From Hyposmocoma kahamanoa (taxonomy: Eukaryota > Arthropoda > Insecta > Lepidoptera > Cosmopterigidae): a DNA stretch of 64,000 bases. The notes beneath the pieces are model-generated. The model was not told the DNA's origin. It worked only from the letters and a program-made list of their open reading frames with translations, and did no database searches. The stretch covers positions 17,938,682 to 18,002,681 of the forward strand of contig NW_020654810.1 in assembly GCF_003589595.1 (NCBI RefSeq), written 5' to 3'. The translations under genes and the position numbers were made by a program. The first letter of the stretch is position 1; every line of letters begins with the position of its first letter. Positions 21,000 to 32,019 of this stretch are shown here, piece after piece.

Positions 21000-22590
21000 T
21001 AAACGGCATATTTTATATTTATGAAATTTAAAAAATATAAATTTAGCAATTAAATATGTATTTATGCAATTTCGTTGACTACATTTTCTCAGCGTTCAAA
21101 ACGTCTGCCTAGCTATCCTTAATGTCGCAGACAAATGACGATTCGGTTGTACGACTTGGGAAAAGGGGTAGGTAAGTACTGTTTACGTTTTAATGTAGGA
21201 ACCGACGCTACCGCTCGTTAAGGGGTAATTTTCCTCAACAAACCTTAAACGACTTTTTGCTTCGTGTTTATGAACTGAGATTTGATTAAGGACGGTATTT
21301 TTTGCAGTCGTTAAAATTCTCTTGGGATTATATTTCTACTGTTTGTATAAAATATTTTTACCGTAGTGAAAAATGACAATACCTATATAGGAAATGTATA
21401 CTCGCTCTCACCATTGATAGACCTAAATTTTGTTTTCAAGTAACGGGTTATTAAAAGAAATCAATAGCTGGTTTAATGAAGCAGTTTTTAACGAGATGTC
21501 GTCTTATAAAACCTTTTTATGTTATCTATTGTAACTTTGTTGTACCCCTGCCATGGGAATAACCTTTATCAAATTTCCTATCACAATAATATCACTTTAA
21601 AATTTTATGAGTATGGAATTGGGCGCAACTCTTTTGGAGCAATAAAAATATTAAAGCTTTTCTATGAGAGGGCTATAACAATTTCAGTTAATATTAATCG
21701 TTTTTCTTTCGACCCTTCCGGGGTGGTCGATTTGCTTTATATTCCCTTTTATTCAGCCCAAGGGGATAACTATGATATATTTATTATTGCGCGAAGACAA
21801 TCGAAGACACTCTCGAGATGTATTAGGCGGTACTTCGATACGTTATTGGACCTAATAATTTCATTTGTTGTTATTGCCTTTATTTATTTTAACAATCGGT
21901 AGTAGTCAAAGAACTAATGGTTACGATATTTACATAAAGAACACAATGGTAACGAAAGCCTTTCAAAAACCGCGGCTAAAATCAATCTGACACATGCTAT
22001 GCGAATTCACACCTCAAATCAATACCTGCACAAAAATCAAAGCACACGAATATGTCTGCAGTCCCCGCTAACGACCGAACTGCGTTCTAATCACGGCATG
22101 TCAAAAATGGATATCGAAAATTGAATTCAGAAGCCCAACTCCTTTTTTTCGGCATGCAAAGGGCGAGGGCCCGTTCAAATGGCCAGATCAACTCAATAAG
22201 GGGTACGGCGACGTGTTTACTCGGAACCCGCAAACTGTGCCGCTTTTTTTACATTTTTCCCAACGTTATTTGCCCGGTGTCGTAAAGGCATTGTGCTGAC
22301 GGACAATGGTTGGGGATATTTTTTTGAAATCGAGTTTTACTCTTTTCCATGTGTGACGCGTTCATTTGTTTCGATCCGAATAATACGCTTGATGACAGGT
22401 TTTGGATGTCTTTGTATTGTGCGTGAACGACGGTGATAAGAACGACGATAAAGGAGGGATAAACGGATTTAGTATTTTATTTGGTCTCAATTTGATTTTA
22501 AAAAATAGATCGAGTTTCGAATTCCGAATTCCGAAGAACTATGGTTCACTACATAGAAAACCGGAGAACGATCTTAAAATGGAACTCGGC
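21000..22590. other. Unique stretch including GC-richer DNA; no gene supported
   Basis: A 127-codon frame at 21519-21902 (plus strand) is the longest here. It has no signal peptide, domain or family motif I recognise, and its flanks lack convincing splice sites. Segment 21960-22400 is non-repetitive and GC-richer (GGGCGAGGGCCCGTTC, GGGGTACGGCGACGTG). It is a candidate for conserved non-coding DNA. Confidence 0.3.
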
Positions 22591-22649
22591 AAAACGTATT
22601 GCGAGGCGTGGTGTAGACAAAATAAGTAAAGCAATAACCGAATTGTGAC

Positions 22650-22800
22650 CAAGAAATGGTTATAGAAACGAGAGAAATTTTGTAGCAAGATGGGTGGACA
22701 ACATCATCAAAGTTGCGGGCCGTATATGGGGATATATGGTGGATAGCATAAACTATAGGAATATCCAGCACAGGGTGAAATCGAGCTGTGAATGATGAGG
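22650..22800 (+). pseudogene. RTE-like LINE C-terminal relic (short)
   Basis: The frame gives ARWVDNIIKVAGRIW, close to the RW.DDI.KVAG..W motif near the end of RTE LINE polyproteins. Downstream residues no longer match, and stops occur by 22795. The upstream sequence is too degraded to extend the call. Confidence 0.5.
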
Positions 22801-22938
22801 TTGGCCGGAAGTATCTATAGTTTCCTTTTTCCTTTACATCATTCCTGTTGGAAATATTTAATTTTCTACTATTATTATAATTTTATAATAAGGTTATCAG
22901 GGTTTCCCTATTTAAAAAAACCCCGGCCCGGCAAAAAA

Positions 22939-23048
22939 AGGGCCCAAAACGTTGATTTGTTTGAAGAAAACAAACATACGCGATTTAAATCCGGAAAAAT
23001 AGTTTCATTTCCTATGTGTAACAATCGCGAAAACCTAAGAACTCGATA
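22939..23048 (-). repeat. Repeat B copy (partial)
   Basis: GGGCCCAAAACGTTGATTTG, CGATTTAAATCCGGAAAAAT and CAATCGCGAAAACCTAAGAA in one run: the 5' arm of B, inverse orientation. Confidence 0.75.
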
Positions 23049-23082
23049 AAAAAAAATTATAAAAAGAAGTCAAGAAAATTAT

Positions 23083-23362
23083 CAAAAGTTTGTGGAATTA
23101 CATCTATTTGCCAAGTTTTATTAGAATCGATTAGCAGAAAGTGGGTGAAATCCAATAAACTGGATTCATCCCCTAATTTACCACCCTTAGAAGTGGAATA
23201 TTTTCATCAAATTTGACCGAGACCACTGCTGAGGTATCCCTTTCCAACAAAAAAAAAATCATCGAAATCGATTCTCAAATGTCGGAACAATTGCGTAGCA
23301 TACACAAAAAATACAGTCGAATTAAGAACCTCCTCCTTTGTTTGAAGTCGGTTAAAAAGCTA
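23083..23362 (+). repeat. Repeat H copy (GAAGTCGGTT family)
   Basis: Runs from AAAAGTTTGTGGAATTACAT through TTGCCAAGTTTTATTAGAAT, GGTATCCCTTTCCAACAAAA and AATTAAGAACCTCCTCC to TTGAAGTCGGTTAAAAAG. This family is common in lepidopteran genomes. Its nature (MITE or retroelement end) is unclear to me. Confidence 0.8.
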
Positions 23363-23369
23363 GTGCCAC

Positions 23370-25145
23370 CTAAACAAATTATTGTTTTCCGAATAAACTA
23401 AATTTCAAACTACACTGTTGTAAATTAATGATTAAGTGTAGTAGTGCCGCATGATTAAAAAATTCAAATATCTTTTATTACACTCTATACTCAGGTTCTA
23501 CACCCTCGTTCAAACTTAATAGAGGCTTTGCGCCGCACCTGACGTGTAAACTATTATAATATTAGTCTTTGCGGCTGGAACTAAGCTATAACCGAGCCTA
23601 GACGCTCCAACGTCTTATAAAGGTCGTTCTACATGGTTTCTTTCGCTTTTGTACATGCCTTGATCTGTCATACCTGACGTTTATAAAAATTAAAGAGGGA
23701 CTCAAGGACAGATGTTATTACTTCTAAATCACTTAAAACTCATCAACAGTTTTACAAATTTGAGTAATAGAATTTTGAAGATCAAATATAAGTTATATTA
23801 ATATTCTGGCCTTATCAATCGTAGGAACTAGACGCGGATTCATTCCCTAAACAGCTCACAGGCTTAATAGTAATATTTCCTCACTACTACACTAATCATT
23901 GCAATATTTATGCAGTATTTATTTCCTATAACCATATTCATAGCTTTGTTCAATTTTGTGTGAATATTCGTGATAAAAATATAAGATTCAAAATTTTGTA
24001 TAAATTTTATTTGTTAATAATTACAATGTGACATCAGCCTTACTTTTATGGGGACGAGAACCGCAACACCCTACGTCTTTATGTAAATTCCTAGAAGCAT
24101 ATCTATCTACAATCTAGATACTAGGTTTAGTTTCATATACTTGGAATTATGTCCTCGTACATTACCAAACTGTCTTTGTACATTTTGAAAATTGATTTGA
24201 ATTTGTCACTACGGTAAATCATGACGTTTCCGAATTTTCTTTCGTTCTCTAAGTTGTTCTCCAAGACATGCTACCTGTTACCACTCTCAACTTTACAATT
24301 GTTATGTTGGAACAAGTTTTACTGATTGTGAGGTAAGATTGTCACAGAAATTAAAAGAAAATTATATAAAATTATAGGTCTTCGTACAATGTAAGGAAAT
24401 CGTCTGATGCTGTTGGATCAGCGATTTGGTCAGAACTATCATTTGTCTGAAAGACAGTCGATCTAATTGTAAATGTCTGTTAGTCTAGACAATCTGTTTT
24501 TGTGATCTTCTACCAGTCATCCATGAAACCTGGACGTGATAAAACCTAATTGGCTTGTCAGAGAAAACTCAATACATTTCGATTATACATATTCCAAAAT
24601 ATTTTATAAAGTATTTTATAAATTTAGTTTAGGCAAAGATCTACTTTAATATTATTAAGAATTAAAATAAATATTGAACAAAACATATTATGTATTATTG
24701 TTTACATCAATATCTTTCATAGCAATAAGCATTTTGAAATTTGAAGTTTTTCTTCTACTGGACATTGGCGTCGTTCGCACTAATTTTTGTATTATTTTTA
24801 CAAAACATGGTCATTTTTAACCCTGACTTTGACAGAATTAACGCGGAAATCGATCGCGCTTTATATAGCATAAAGAAATTGGCATTGGAATTTGAAGAAC
24901 GTACAGATTATTATGGCAAAGACTTCGACCTACTAAATATTAAGATATCATTCGATTATGGTGAACCTTTCTATTGAACGTATACTATACAAATCCTGCA
25001 TAGAACTTCAGCGGTGTATATATCCGACGTTCGTGAATTCATCATTCATTAAGTTATATGAAATAACAGGCAATTTAAAGATATTTTGAACCTTGCATCT
25101 ACACACACAGATACATTTTTGACTATTACAAATTGCAATGAAGTT
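23370..25145. other. Unique AT-rich stretch, no gene supported
   Basis: A frame at 24741-24977 begins with a hydrophobic run (FALIFVLFLQNMVIF) and an acidic tail, but it opens at TTG, not ATG. The first in-frame ATG falls inside the hydrophobic run. I see no good acceptor upstream, so I do not call it. Confidence 0.3.
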
Positions 25146-25149
25146 CGCA

Positions 25150-25351
25150 AATAAGTAAGTTGTCGAAACTACTCAGCTCTTTCAAACATGTTCAGCAACT
25201 TTCAGACGTAGAAACCTCTACATTGGTTTATTTAAGCTATTTCCACAGTTTGATGATAAACAGCAATTTGCTTTGGGGATATGCCACCAACAATAACAGA
25301 ATATTTGTACTGCAGAAGTGTGATGTTAAGGCAATTGTAATTTATATTTAA
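25150..25351 (+). pseudogene. Jockey/CR1-like LINE reverse transcriptase fragment
   Basis: The frame reads KLLSSFKHVQQLSDVETSTL, VYLSYFHSLMINSNLLWG, then NNNRIFVLQKCDVKAI. These correspond to the SYFHS.MSYGILLWG..AD...IF.LQKRA.RAI block of the same LINE family seen on the minus strand at 15.3-15.9 kb. The frame stops after AIVIYI, and no adjoining domain survives. Confidence 0.65.
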
Positions 25352-25413
25352 TAAAACATTTCCATAATTTTTTAGATGTAAAATTACTACACAGAACAAA
25401 ATAAATTCGGTAG

Positions 25414-26095
25414 CAGCCGAGCTCCTTGTGAAAGAGTTCATCCAGGGAACTACTGTCACCTTACCTATTTCTGCCGCCAAGCAGTAATGTGAGCATTACT
25501 GCGTTTCGGTTTTAATGGGTAAGGGTGCTGGTGAAATTACAGGCACATGGGAATTGTCAACTTATGTCTCAAGGTGACGGGCGCAGTCGCAGTACCCCTC
25601 AGTTTTTTTTTGTTTTTGTTTTTTTATTATTATCATTTTCAATCAGTCGTCAGACTATAATTAAATTGCTTGAGTGGTTTTTGGGGTTTGAGCCTCTCCT
25701 AGTCATCGAACCCGTGCTGTCGTTTCAGTCTCTTAATGTTGCCGCCATCAACCAGTGCTTTAGCGAGAGGATTTACGTGTTTACGTCTATATACGTCTAT
25801 CACTTCTACAATCGTTGGAATCTCCAGGTATTCGTGGATTTCTGTGTTCCTGGTGTACCATGTGGCACCACTGATAGTTCGTAGGATGTTGTTTTGGACT
25901 CTTTGAAGGCATTGGATGTTTGATTTGGAGGCAGTGGCCTATAAATGAATGCCATAGAGCCATATCGGCTTCAATATGGCACACACGCAATATGTACCCC
26001 TCAGATCTTTGCAATTTACAGCTCTAAGTGGCACTGCAACTGTTATGGACAGCGGTGTCGCTTCGACATCGACTAGTTCGTCACTTGGTTTTAAA
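25414..26095 (+). repeat. Repeat A copy split by a LINE insertion
   Basis: The 5' part is 25414-25602 (GAGCTCCTTGTGAAAGAGTT to AGTACCCCTCAG); the 3' part resumes at 25994 (GTACCCCTCAGATCTTTGCA) and ends GACTAGTTCGTCACTTGG plus an A-run. The 11-base word GTACCCCTCAG is duplicated at the junctions. Confidence 0.9.
25603..25993 (-). mobile_element. 5'-truncated jockey-like LINE with poly(A) and 11 bp target duplication
   Basis: On the minus strand the insert reads ATASKSNIQCLQRVQNNILR, TISGATWYTRNTEIHEYLEI, then KRLKRQHGFDD and a stop, with a 3' UTR ending in a poly(A) run (poly-T at 25603 on the plus strand). This is the C-terminus of a jockey-type polyprotein, where ....SN...IQR.QN..LR.I..APWYV.N..IH.DL.IP is usual. 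The flanking duplication GTACCCCTCAG (25592-25602 and 25994-26004) shows target-primed insertion into repeat A. Roughly 90% of a full element is missing. Confidence 0.85.
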
Positions 26096-26289
26096 AAAAA
26101 GATTTAAAAAAACTGTTCTAATAATGGTCTCCGTAATGCCAGAATGTTGTTTGTAGACCACGAGGCCATTTTGTTTCACTTATACTCATAGTACTTATAT
26201 TCATTGTCGCACACAATCAAAGGTTTGACCGATTTTTATTATTATTTTTATTGAATATCATGATGCTTTTATTACCGACGTAACATTTG

Positions 26290-26385
26290 ACGAACTCAGC
26301 GGCCCAACGGTTGGCACTGTGGGCGCTAGATGCAAAGGTCGGGATCTTTGGTCCGATTCCCGGTAGGACCAATTTGGGAATTAAA
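26290..26385 (+). mobile_element. tRNA-derived SINE I copy
   Basis: CAGCGGCCCAACGGTTGGCA (A-box-like) and GGTCCGATTCCCGGTAGGAC (B-box-like) are spaced as in a tRNA, followed by non-tRNA sequence. A related inverse copy is at 48.64-48.71 kb. The mid-stem pairing is too poor for a tRNA gene. Confidence 0.6.
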
Positions 26386-26399
26386 CTTTTCTAACTTGG

Positions 26400-26790
26400 T
26401 TATAAAAAAGAGTTTTAAATTGGTTGGAATGCAATAACCTTCACGTAAACTTGTCTAAAACTACGTTTCTACAATTACTAAACCACAATAAAAATCTTGC
26501 AAAACTCTCCATAGCACACACCAATAGTCCTACAGTAGAGTCAACCAAAACGAAGTCTCTTGGCATTATGCTTGTGCTTGACACACATTTGACCTGGACA
26601 GAACGTGTTGAATTAGTTTATGTAAAATTGCGTACACATGTGCGTAAAATTATGTAATGTATTACCTGACGATATAAAAATGTTACCTACGTCTAGATTT
26701 AAGAAAATTCTATTTGAATTGCTTGTGACTAATTATTTTTATGATGTAAATGAATTTTTGTCATTTAAATTTTGAAGCCTGCGACCCTCT
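26400..26790 (+). pseudogene. LINE reverse transcriptase C-terminal relic with internal deletion
   Basis: The first part reads CNNLHVNLSKTTFLQLL, KSLGIMLVLDTHLTWTE, matching the .NNL.LN..KT..I.F .. K.LG...D..L.W..H block of jockey/CR1-type reverse transcriptases. After a stop near 26656 the second part reads VLPDDIKMLPTSRFKKILF and DVNEFLSF, which fits the extreme C-terminus. Several hundred bases between these blocks are missing. It is inactive. Confidence 0.65.
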
Positions 26791-26799
26791 ACATATTTA

Positions 26800-27845
26800 T
26801 TACTTTGACATGCGTTCCTCTTTTTTGTTAAGACATATTTTTTCTTTTATTACAGTATTCAATTAAACAATTTAATTATTTAAAGCAATACGATATGATT
26901 TTAATTATCCCTTTGTCACATCGCGCGTCTGGCGATGATACATTTCTTTGTATACTTGTTTTTTTATTTGTATTTGTTTTTTTTCTAATTTTTTTTTTTT
27001 TTTTTGGTAATTATGATTTTATATCTCTACTTACTTTTGTGAGGCACTTTACATAATTTTCTAAAAATAGAAATTCGTTAATAGTATATTAATACTTATT
27101 TGTCCTGTACGTATAAATAGTTATACGTAATAGTTACTTATAGAAGTAAGTACATATTCATATAATGAGTGAAATAAATTGAAAAAAATAATTTAAAAAA
27201 ATCAAATTTGCCTTGAATAAACAAAGAGTTTATATAACTTCTGCTTACTTAGATAAATAAAATAAAAATTAAAAAAAAAAATTTCATGCCTCGTATGGTT
27301 TATCCAAGCAGTTTCTATTTATTTTATTTTATATATAAGCTAGTAAAAATAAATAAATAAGAAAGTCGATACAATAAAAGTGTAATTTGCTTATCTATGA
27401 AATAATAATATTTAGAACTTGATATAATGAATAGTTACTAAGAATCCAACCCTTAGAACAATATTATGTATGCAGTGTAAGGTTATTATTAATTACACCC
27501 CGGTATACTTTCCCCTCACTCTGACATGTCTCTTAGGAGAAATACACGAAGTTGAGCGAAGTGCAGGTCGAGATATAATCACTCATTATTTCACGGTACA
27601 TTTAGCACGCAGTTCACACGTCGGGGTTTTTGTCTCGACAAGTGGTGTGAATAATGTGCGAGAAAGAATTGAAAGTCACTGTGGATATTTACAGAGGGTG
27701 GCTTGACAAAAGCAAGAATTCTTTTGTTTAATAAAGACGTACAAAGTCTGTGGAGAGGTGCTGAGGCTTTCTTTAATATACCAGTATGATCAAGTCGTTC
27801 GCAAGAAAAACAAAACAACTCGACCTCGCAGTCGGCCAGTCCACG
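26800..27845. other. Very AT-rich stretch with homopolymer runs
   Basis: T runs near 26950-27005 and A-rich runs near 27180-27290 suggest old LINE tails, but no coding remnant joins them. No gene is supported. Confidence 0.4.
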
Positions 27846-27847
27846 TC

Positions 27848-28056
27848 TTAGAGCGGTTACACACGCGCGATTTTAAGCAGCGAGCAAATGCGATGCAAGC
27901 GCGCGACTGCATCACTACACTTGGGATTTATAGGCGATTACATCGATGCAATCGCGCGTTTGTATCGATGGATTCGCTATAAATTGGAAGTGTAGCGATG
28001 CAATCGCGCGTTTCACGAACGCACCACGTGTCGTCACCGTGTGTAATCACTCTTAT
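27848..28056. mobile_element. Fold-back MITE with GCATCGAT-type internal units
   Basis: The termini TTAGAGCGGTTACACAC and, inverted, TAAGAGTGATTACACAC pair with four mismatches. Internally GATGCAATCGCGCGTTTGTA recurs in both orientations. A truncated relative at 3995-4118 has the same end and a 22 bp tandem of the internal unit. No ORF. Confidence 0.65.
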
Positions 28057-28549
28057 AATCTGTTCGCCTCAAGACAAATACCTACATTGCAAGCTGACAT
28101 CAAAAATGCCATAACAGTTAAAAAGCTCAACGAAAAAAATCGGTTCTGAAATATACAATGCAATCCACTGAACTATTTCTCCAAAGCGCAGACGAAAACT
28201 AGCCGTTCAAAAGGGTACAAACGTCACGCGCACCCATTGCTGAAAGCGTTCCGAAATAGGTCAGAGCACATAAAAGCGAAACCTACGCGCGGTCATATAG
28301 TTTAAACTGCACGTTTATAATTAAAACCATACTTGGGTACTTGGGTTTTATGAATAACAGAACCCAAAGGACTAATGATAAATAAATGTCCTAGGTCTAA
28401 TGATAAAAGACAGAGCGCTGTACGCGGATTGTCGTTCGTAATTCACAGAGCTTAGCGACCGTTTCCGCTCGGCTTTAATAATAAAGAAGCAATAAAGAGC
28501 TTCGTCCTTACCCGTTTTCAATAAACACCTTTATCGATTATTCAGCCCG

Positions 28550-29350
28550 CCGTCCATACTTACAGCTTCGGAGCTCCGCCATAGACAGAGAGTTGGCAAA
28601 CTAATTCACGACACAGGCATAGCTTGCGTCGTCGGGTGGTAGGTGGTCGCCAGGCGATAGCCGGTGGCCGCGGGGAGGGGGCGCCCGGGGGCGGCGGGGA
28701 GGGGGCGTACTCGTGGCTGGGCGGCGCCGACCAATCGCCGCGTACCACCCACCCAACCCCGCCTACCTCACCTGCGCCACACCATTAAGCCCTCTTTCCT
28801 CATACTTTTTTCGCGGACCTCGCATCCGTTCACTGGCGCCGTCTTTATTTTATTTTCTCCTTTATGCCTCCTTCCCGGCTCGCCTCCTATTTTACGCCCG
28901 CCGCCGACGTAGGTAGAAAAACCTTTTGTGAATACGAATGCAGAGCAGGTATCTGCGCTCGTTAGTTACGAACCTGATATGTAAAGTAAATAAGGTTCTT
29001 TGGAACCGTTCCGTTCTGTATAATGTTGTTAGGTTGAAGGTTGCCTTTACCGCGCTGTATCCCAGGATTGAGGTAGCAAATAGCTCATCGTAAAGTACAA
29101 TGCAAAATGTGTGCAGCGACGGTGTTTGTTCTGGAGTAACAGACCGTGGCTGCGTAGGCAAAGTTCGCTTTACGAGCGCTGTGGCGGCACCGGCATGGGC
29201 ACGCGGCGCGCGCGGGTAATAAACTTTTAACTTCCATATCGATCCGCAAAAAGTTCCCGACGAAAGTAATCTCGGGCAACCTTGCTCCACATTTTGTTTC
29301 AATGGCCCGACGACGGCCGGAGCCGTATGCAAGTGTCCCTACCAGGGTGA
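28550..29350. other. GC-rich island with G-quadruplex motif
   Basis: This is the most GC-rich stretch in the window. At 28672-28706 the plus strand has G-runs of 4, 5, 5, 4 and 5 bases in CGGGGAGGGGGCG-type units, a strong G-quadruplex motif. CpGs are frequent again at 29110-29340. No repeat match is seen. A promoter or 5' exon of an uncalled gene is possible, but I see no ATG-led frame with a recognisable domain; frames of 146 and 92 codons on the minus strand look compositional. Confidence 0.5.
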
Positions 29351-29359
29351 ACGATCCCC

Positions 29360-30340
29360 ACATCGATGAAGTTTAACTGAACTTGGAAAAAACTTGGTAC
29401 AACTTTGTTCGCGCCGCGTGATTAGGAAGACTTAGTTTTGAAGTGAGTTGGGAACTGTTTTTTCAGTTTTGAAAGTGGGTGGCTCAGTTTATGATCCGGG
29501 TGAAAGTCGCCGCGGATCGATGAACTCCGGCCGGGGTCAACTCTGATCGAAGTTTGCGGAGCTAATAACCGAATTTAATGCGCAAGGGGAACCGACTACT
29601 CAATAGTTTGTGGAAGAGTAGCCGACCAATAGTGAAAGTAAACATCTTACAAATAACTTCATCTCTTTCGACAAGGGAAATCTTAAGTTGGTTTATGACT
29701 TTGCGACGAACGAGAGTGATAATCTACTGGAGAGGTCAGCACTTTACGCATTTCTGTGATGTACGAGTAGTATCCTATATATAGTAACCACCAAAGAGTA
29801 AACATTTTATCGCTTACTTTCCAAAAGTGAAAACAATGCGTCAGTCACTCTTATATCCAGTCTACTTGAATGCGAGTGAACAGCTTACCTCCCAAGTTTT
29901 GCAAAGAAAACAAAACGCGATTACGAGTGTCCCATGTTATCATATGAAGGCATCACCAGGGAAGCGGACGCATCCCAATGTAAAATGTCCCGAGACGTTA
30001 TCGCTAACGAGCGATCGTAGCCGTAACCAGTGAGGTTCTACAAGGAGCAAACAAATCACTTACATCTACTAATATAGGTATTAGTACTAACACGTCAAAA
30101 ATATGCTTTTACGACATGAACGTCATAACAATAATTAACTACTCGAAACAAATTATGTATACATAAAATTGCATAACTCTTTTTAAGTTTCTATCCTGAA
30201 AAGTTACCAATTTGCAAATATGACTTTATTATACCAAGGGTGTAACTTTCATCTATATTTAATTACAATAATAGATTATCATACTCAAACACGTTCTATC
30301 ATGTCAGACTGTTCGCTGGTTTATATCTCGTACAACTGAA
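29360..30340. other. Unique stretch, no gene supported
   Basis: GC-richer to about 29560 (GAAAGTCGCCGCGGATCGAT), then AT-rich. Frames at 29578-29784 and 29827-30033 are 68 codons each without motifs. Confidence 0.35.
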
Positions 30341-30344
30341 ATCA

Positions 30345-31092
30345 AATTAAGGACACTCTGATCTGGATCAATTATTTTCTAAGTTTCTCGAACATGTTCT
30401 ACTGAACATCAAAACCGAATGTGAGGATATTCGTAGCGGTAGAGCTCCTTGTGATAGAGTATTGAGAGCTAATGTGCGCATTACTGCGTTCCGGTTTTGA
30501 AGGTAAGGGCGCTGGTGAAACTATAGGCAAATAGACTTGTCAACTTATGTCTCAAGGTGACAAGTGACTCTGAAATTACTGCAATTTTAAGCTCTGAGTG
30601 ACACTGCTATGAGATACGCACAGATGGCTTTCATGCCATGCTGAGGAAGCGGGTTGCCTCACTTTTGGCGACGTGTGCGTGGATGCCCCAACTGCATTCT
30701 GAAAGTTGTGGCGGTTAGAATTGACTGCCCCACCCAGGCCCACTGGATGCAACTTCATGTGGCGCTTTAGTTTGAGTTTATTTTATTTTAATTTACTTCA
30801 CTTATTTATGTGTGTTAGATCAATTTCAATTTTTTTTAAATAATTTTCCGTGATTCTATTTTATGATTTTATAGTTTTAGAATGTTAATTTTAATTTATT
30901 TCAATGTATGTAACTTATTTTACTTTTATTTTAATATTTTAAATTGCATCATACTAACCTTATTCCTAAGTTCTTTACTAACAACCTATGGATAATTGTT
31001 TTTGTCCGAAATAGAATATTATTATTATTACCGACAGGCGTTTACCACCAGGCCCACTATTTGTTCGTCTCGTCAGTTGACAGCATAAAAAA
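30345..31092 (+). repeat. Repeat A copy with 5' extension, split by a LINE end
   Basis: The 5' extension ATCTGGATCAATTATTTTCT (30361-30380) to about 30435 also precedes A at 42.4 and 47.5 kb. Repeat A then runs from GAGCTCCTTGTGATAGAGTA to about 30607, is interrupted, and resumes at GACAGGCGTTTACCACCAGG (31033), ending TTCGTCTCGTCAGTTGAC plus an A-run. Confidence 0.75.
30608..31032 (+). mobile_element. LINE 3' end inserted in repeat A
   Basis: The insert begins near ATACGCACAGATGGCTTTCA and is coding-like but frameshifted for ~150 bp. It then has an AT-rich 3' UTR ending in TATTATTATTATTACC, a short ATT-type tail. It lies in the same orientation as its host repeat. The family is not identified. 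Confidence 0.5.
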
Positions 31093-31534
31093 AATGTAAT
31101 ACGTATGTTGATGACGTCATGATGATCGTTACTCATGGTCACATGTCTGCTATCACATATTTCTACATGAAGTTTCATCTAACCACTCGCCCCACAAGTG
31201 CAGCGTTATGAAAACCGTTTGTAAGATAAGAAACACGGCGTCGTCTGTCTTTCAATAGATAGCACATGTCGCACTCTGACTTATTGTTCACAAGCTGATT
31301 TGCCCAGCTGATAACTTCGATAGTCCAGAAAAATTATTGCAATATTCTTTCTTTTCGCACGGACTTACCAGGTGCTGTGAAGAACTATTATACACAGACA
31401 TTTATAAAAGAACGACGCGATGGTGTCTAAAGAAGCTATGTGTAAATTAAAAGTCCTTCTAAATGTAAAAAAGCGTCCTAAAGGAATTGACAGTAATTTT
31501 TAAACAATTTAATGGCAATAAATATTTTATTGAA

Positions 31535-31825
31535 TCATCATCAACCTGTTTATAAGTCCGTGCTGCTGGGTACGGATCTCCCAATGCAGGTTGGCGAATT
31601 CACACGTTTGCCGAGAGTTTTGAACTTTCTTTTAAATGCAGGTTTCAACACGACGTTTTCCTTCACCAAAAAACTCAGTAAATTTTTAATTAAAATTTCG
31701 CACATATTTCCACTACAATGCTCGCATCTTTGTATTTGAGAAATACAAAGATGCAAGCCCGAATTCTAACCTGCGGCCTCTGCTTGAGAAGTGGTAGGTC
31801 AAACCGCTAGGCTACCACGGCTTTT
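31535..31825 (-). mobile_element. SINE G copy (tRNA-derived)
   Basis: ATCATCATCAACCTG head, CTGCTGGGTACGGATCTCCC, TTTTCCTTCACCAAAAAACT, and a tRNA-like end. On the minus strand this end reads AGCCGTGGTAGCCTAGCGGT (A box) and GTTAGAATTCGG (worn B box). It contains an exact 14 bp hairpin, GCATCTTTGTATTT, at 31724-31754. Confidence 0.75.
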
Positions 31826-31904
31826 AATTTTATTGAATATCATGATATTTTTACTATAACAAAACGTCATAATATTCTTATATTTTTTCGTAAAAATATT
31901 TCGA

Positions 31905-32010
31905 TCGAACAAAAACAAAGAAAAATTCCTTCGATCCGATTTGACTCGAACCCGTGTCCGTTGCCTGACCGTGGCTACCGCTCATACCAACTGAACTACA
32001 GATCTGGTAG
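31905..32010 (-). mobile_element. tRNA-derived SINE E copy
   Basis: The minus strand carries TAGTTCAGTTGGTATGAGCG (A box), GGGTTCGAGTCAAATCGG (B box), GATCGAAGGAATTTTTCTTT and GTTCGATCG. The body is truncated. Confidence 0.75.
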
Positions 32011-32019
32011 GATTACCTC

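Noticed and set aside
21519..21902. 127-codon open frame on the plus strand
   Set aside because: No recognisable motif, no convincing splice or promoter context, and AT-rich frames of this size are not rare in 64 kb on six frames.
24741..24977. Small membrane-anchored protein
   Set aside because: The frame opens at TTG; the first ATG lies inside the hydrophobic segment, and no acceptor site supports an exon.
28892..29363. Overlapping 146- and 92-codon frames on the minus strand
   Set aside because: GC-driven open frames in different phases with no domain motif; the island is noted instead.
31724..31754. Rho-independent-type terminator from the 14 bp hairpin
   Set aside because: It lies inside a SINE in a eukaryotic genome with no associated gene; just an inverted repeat.
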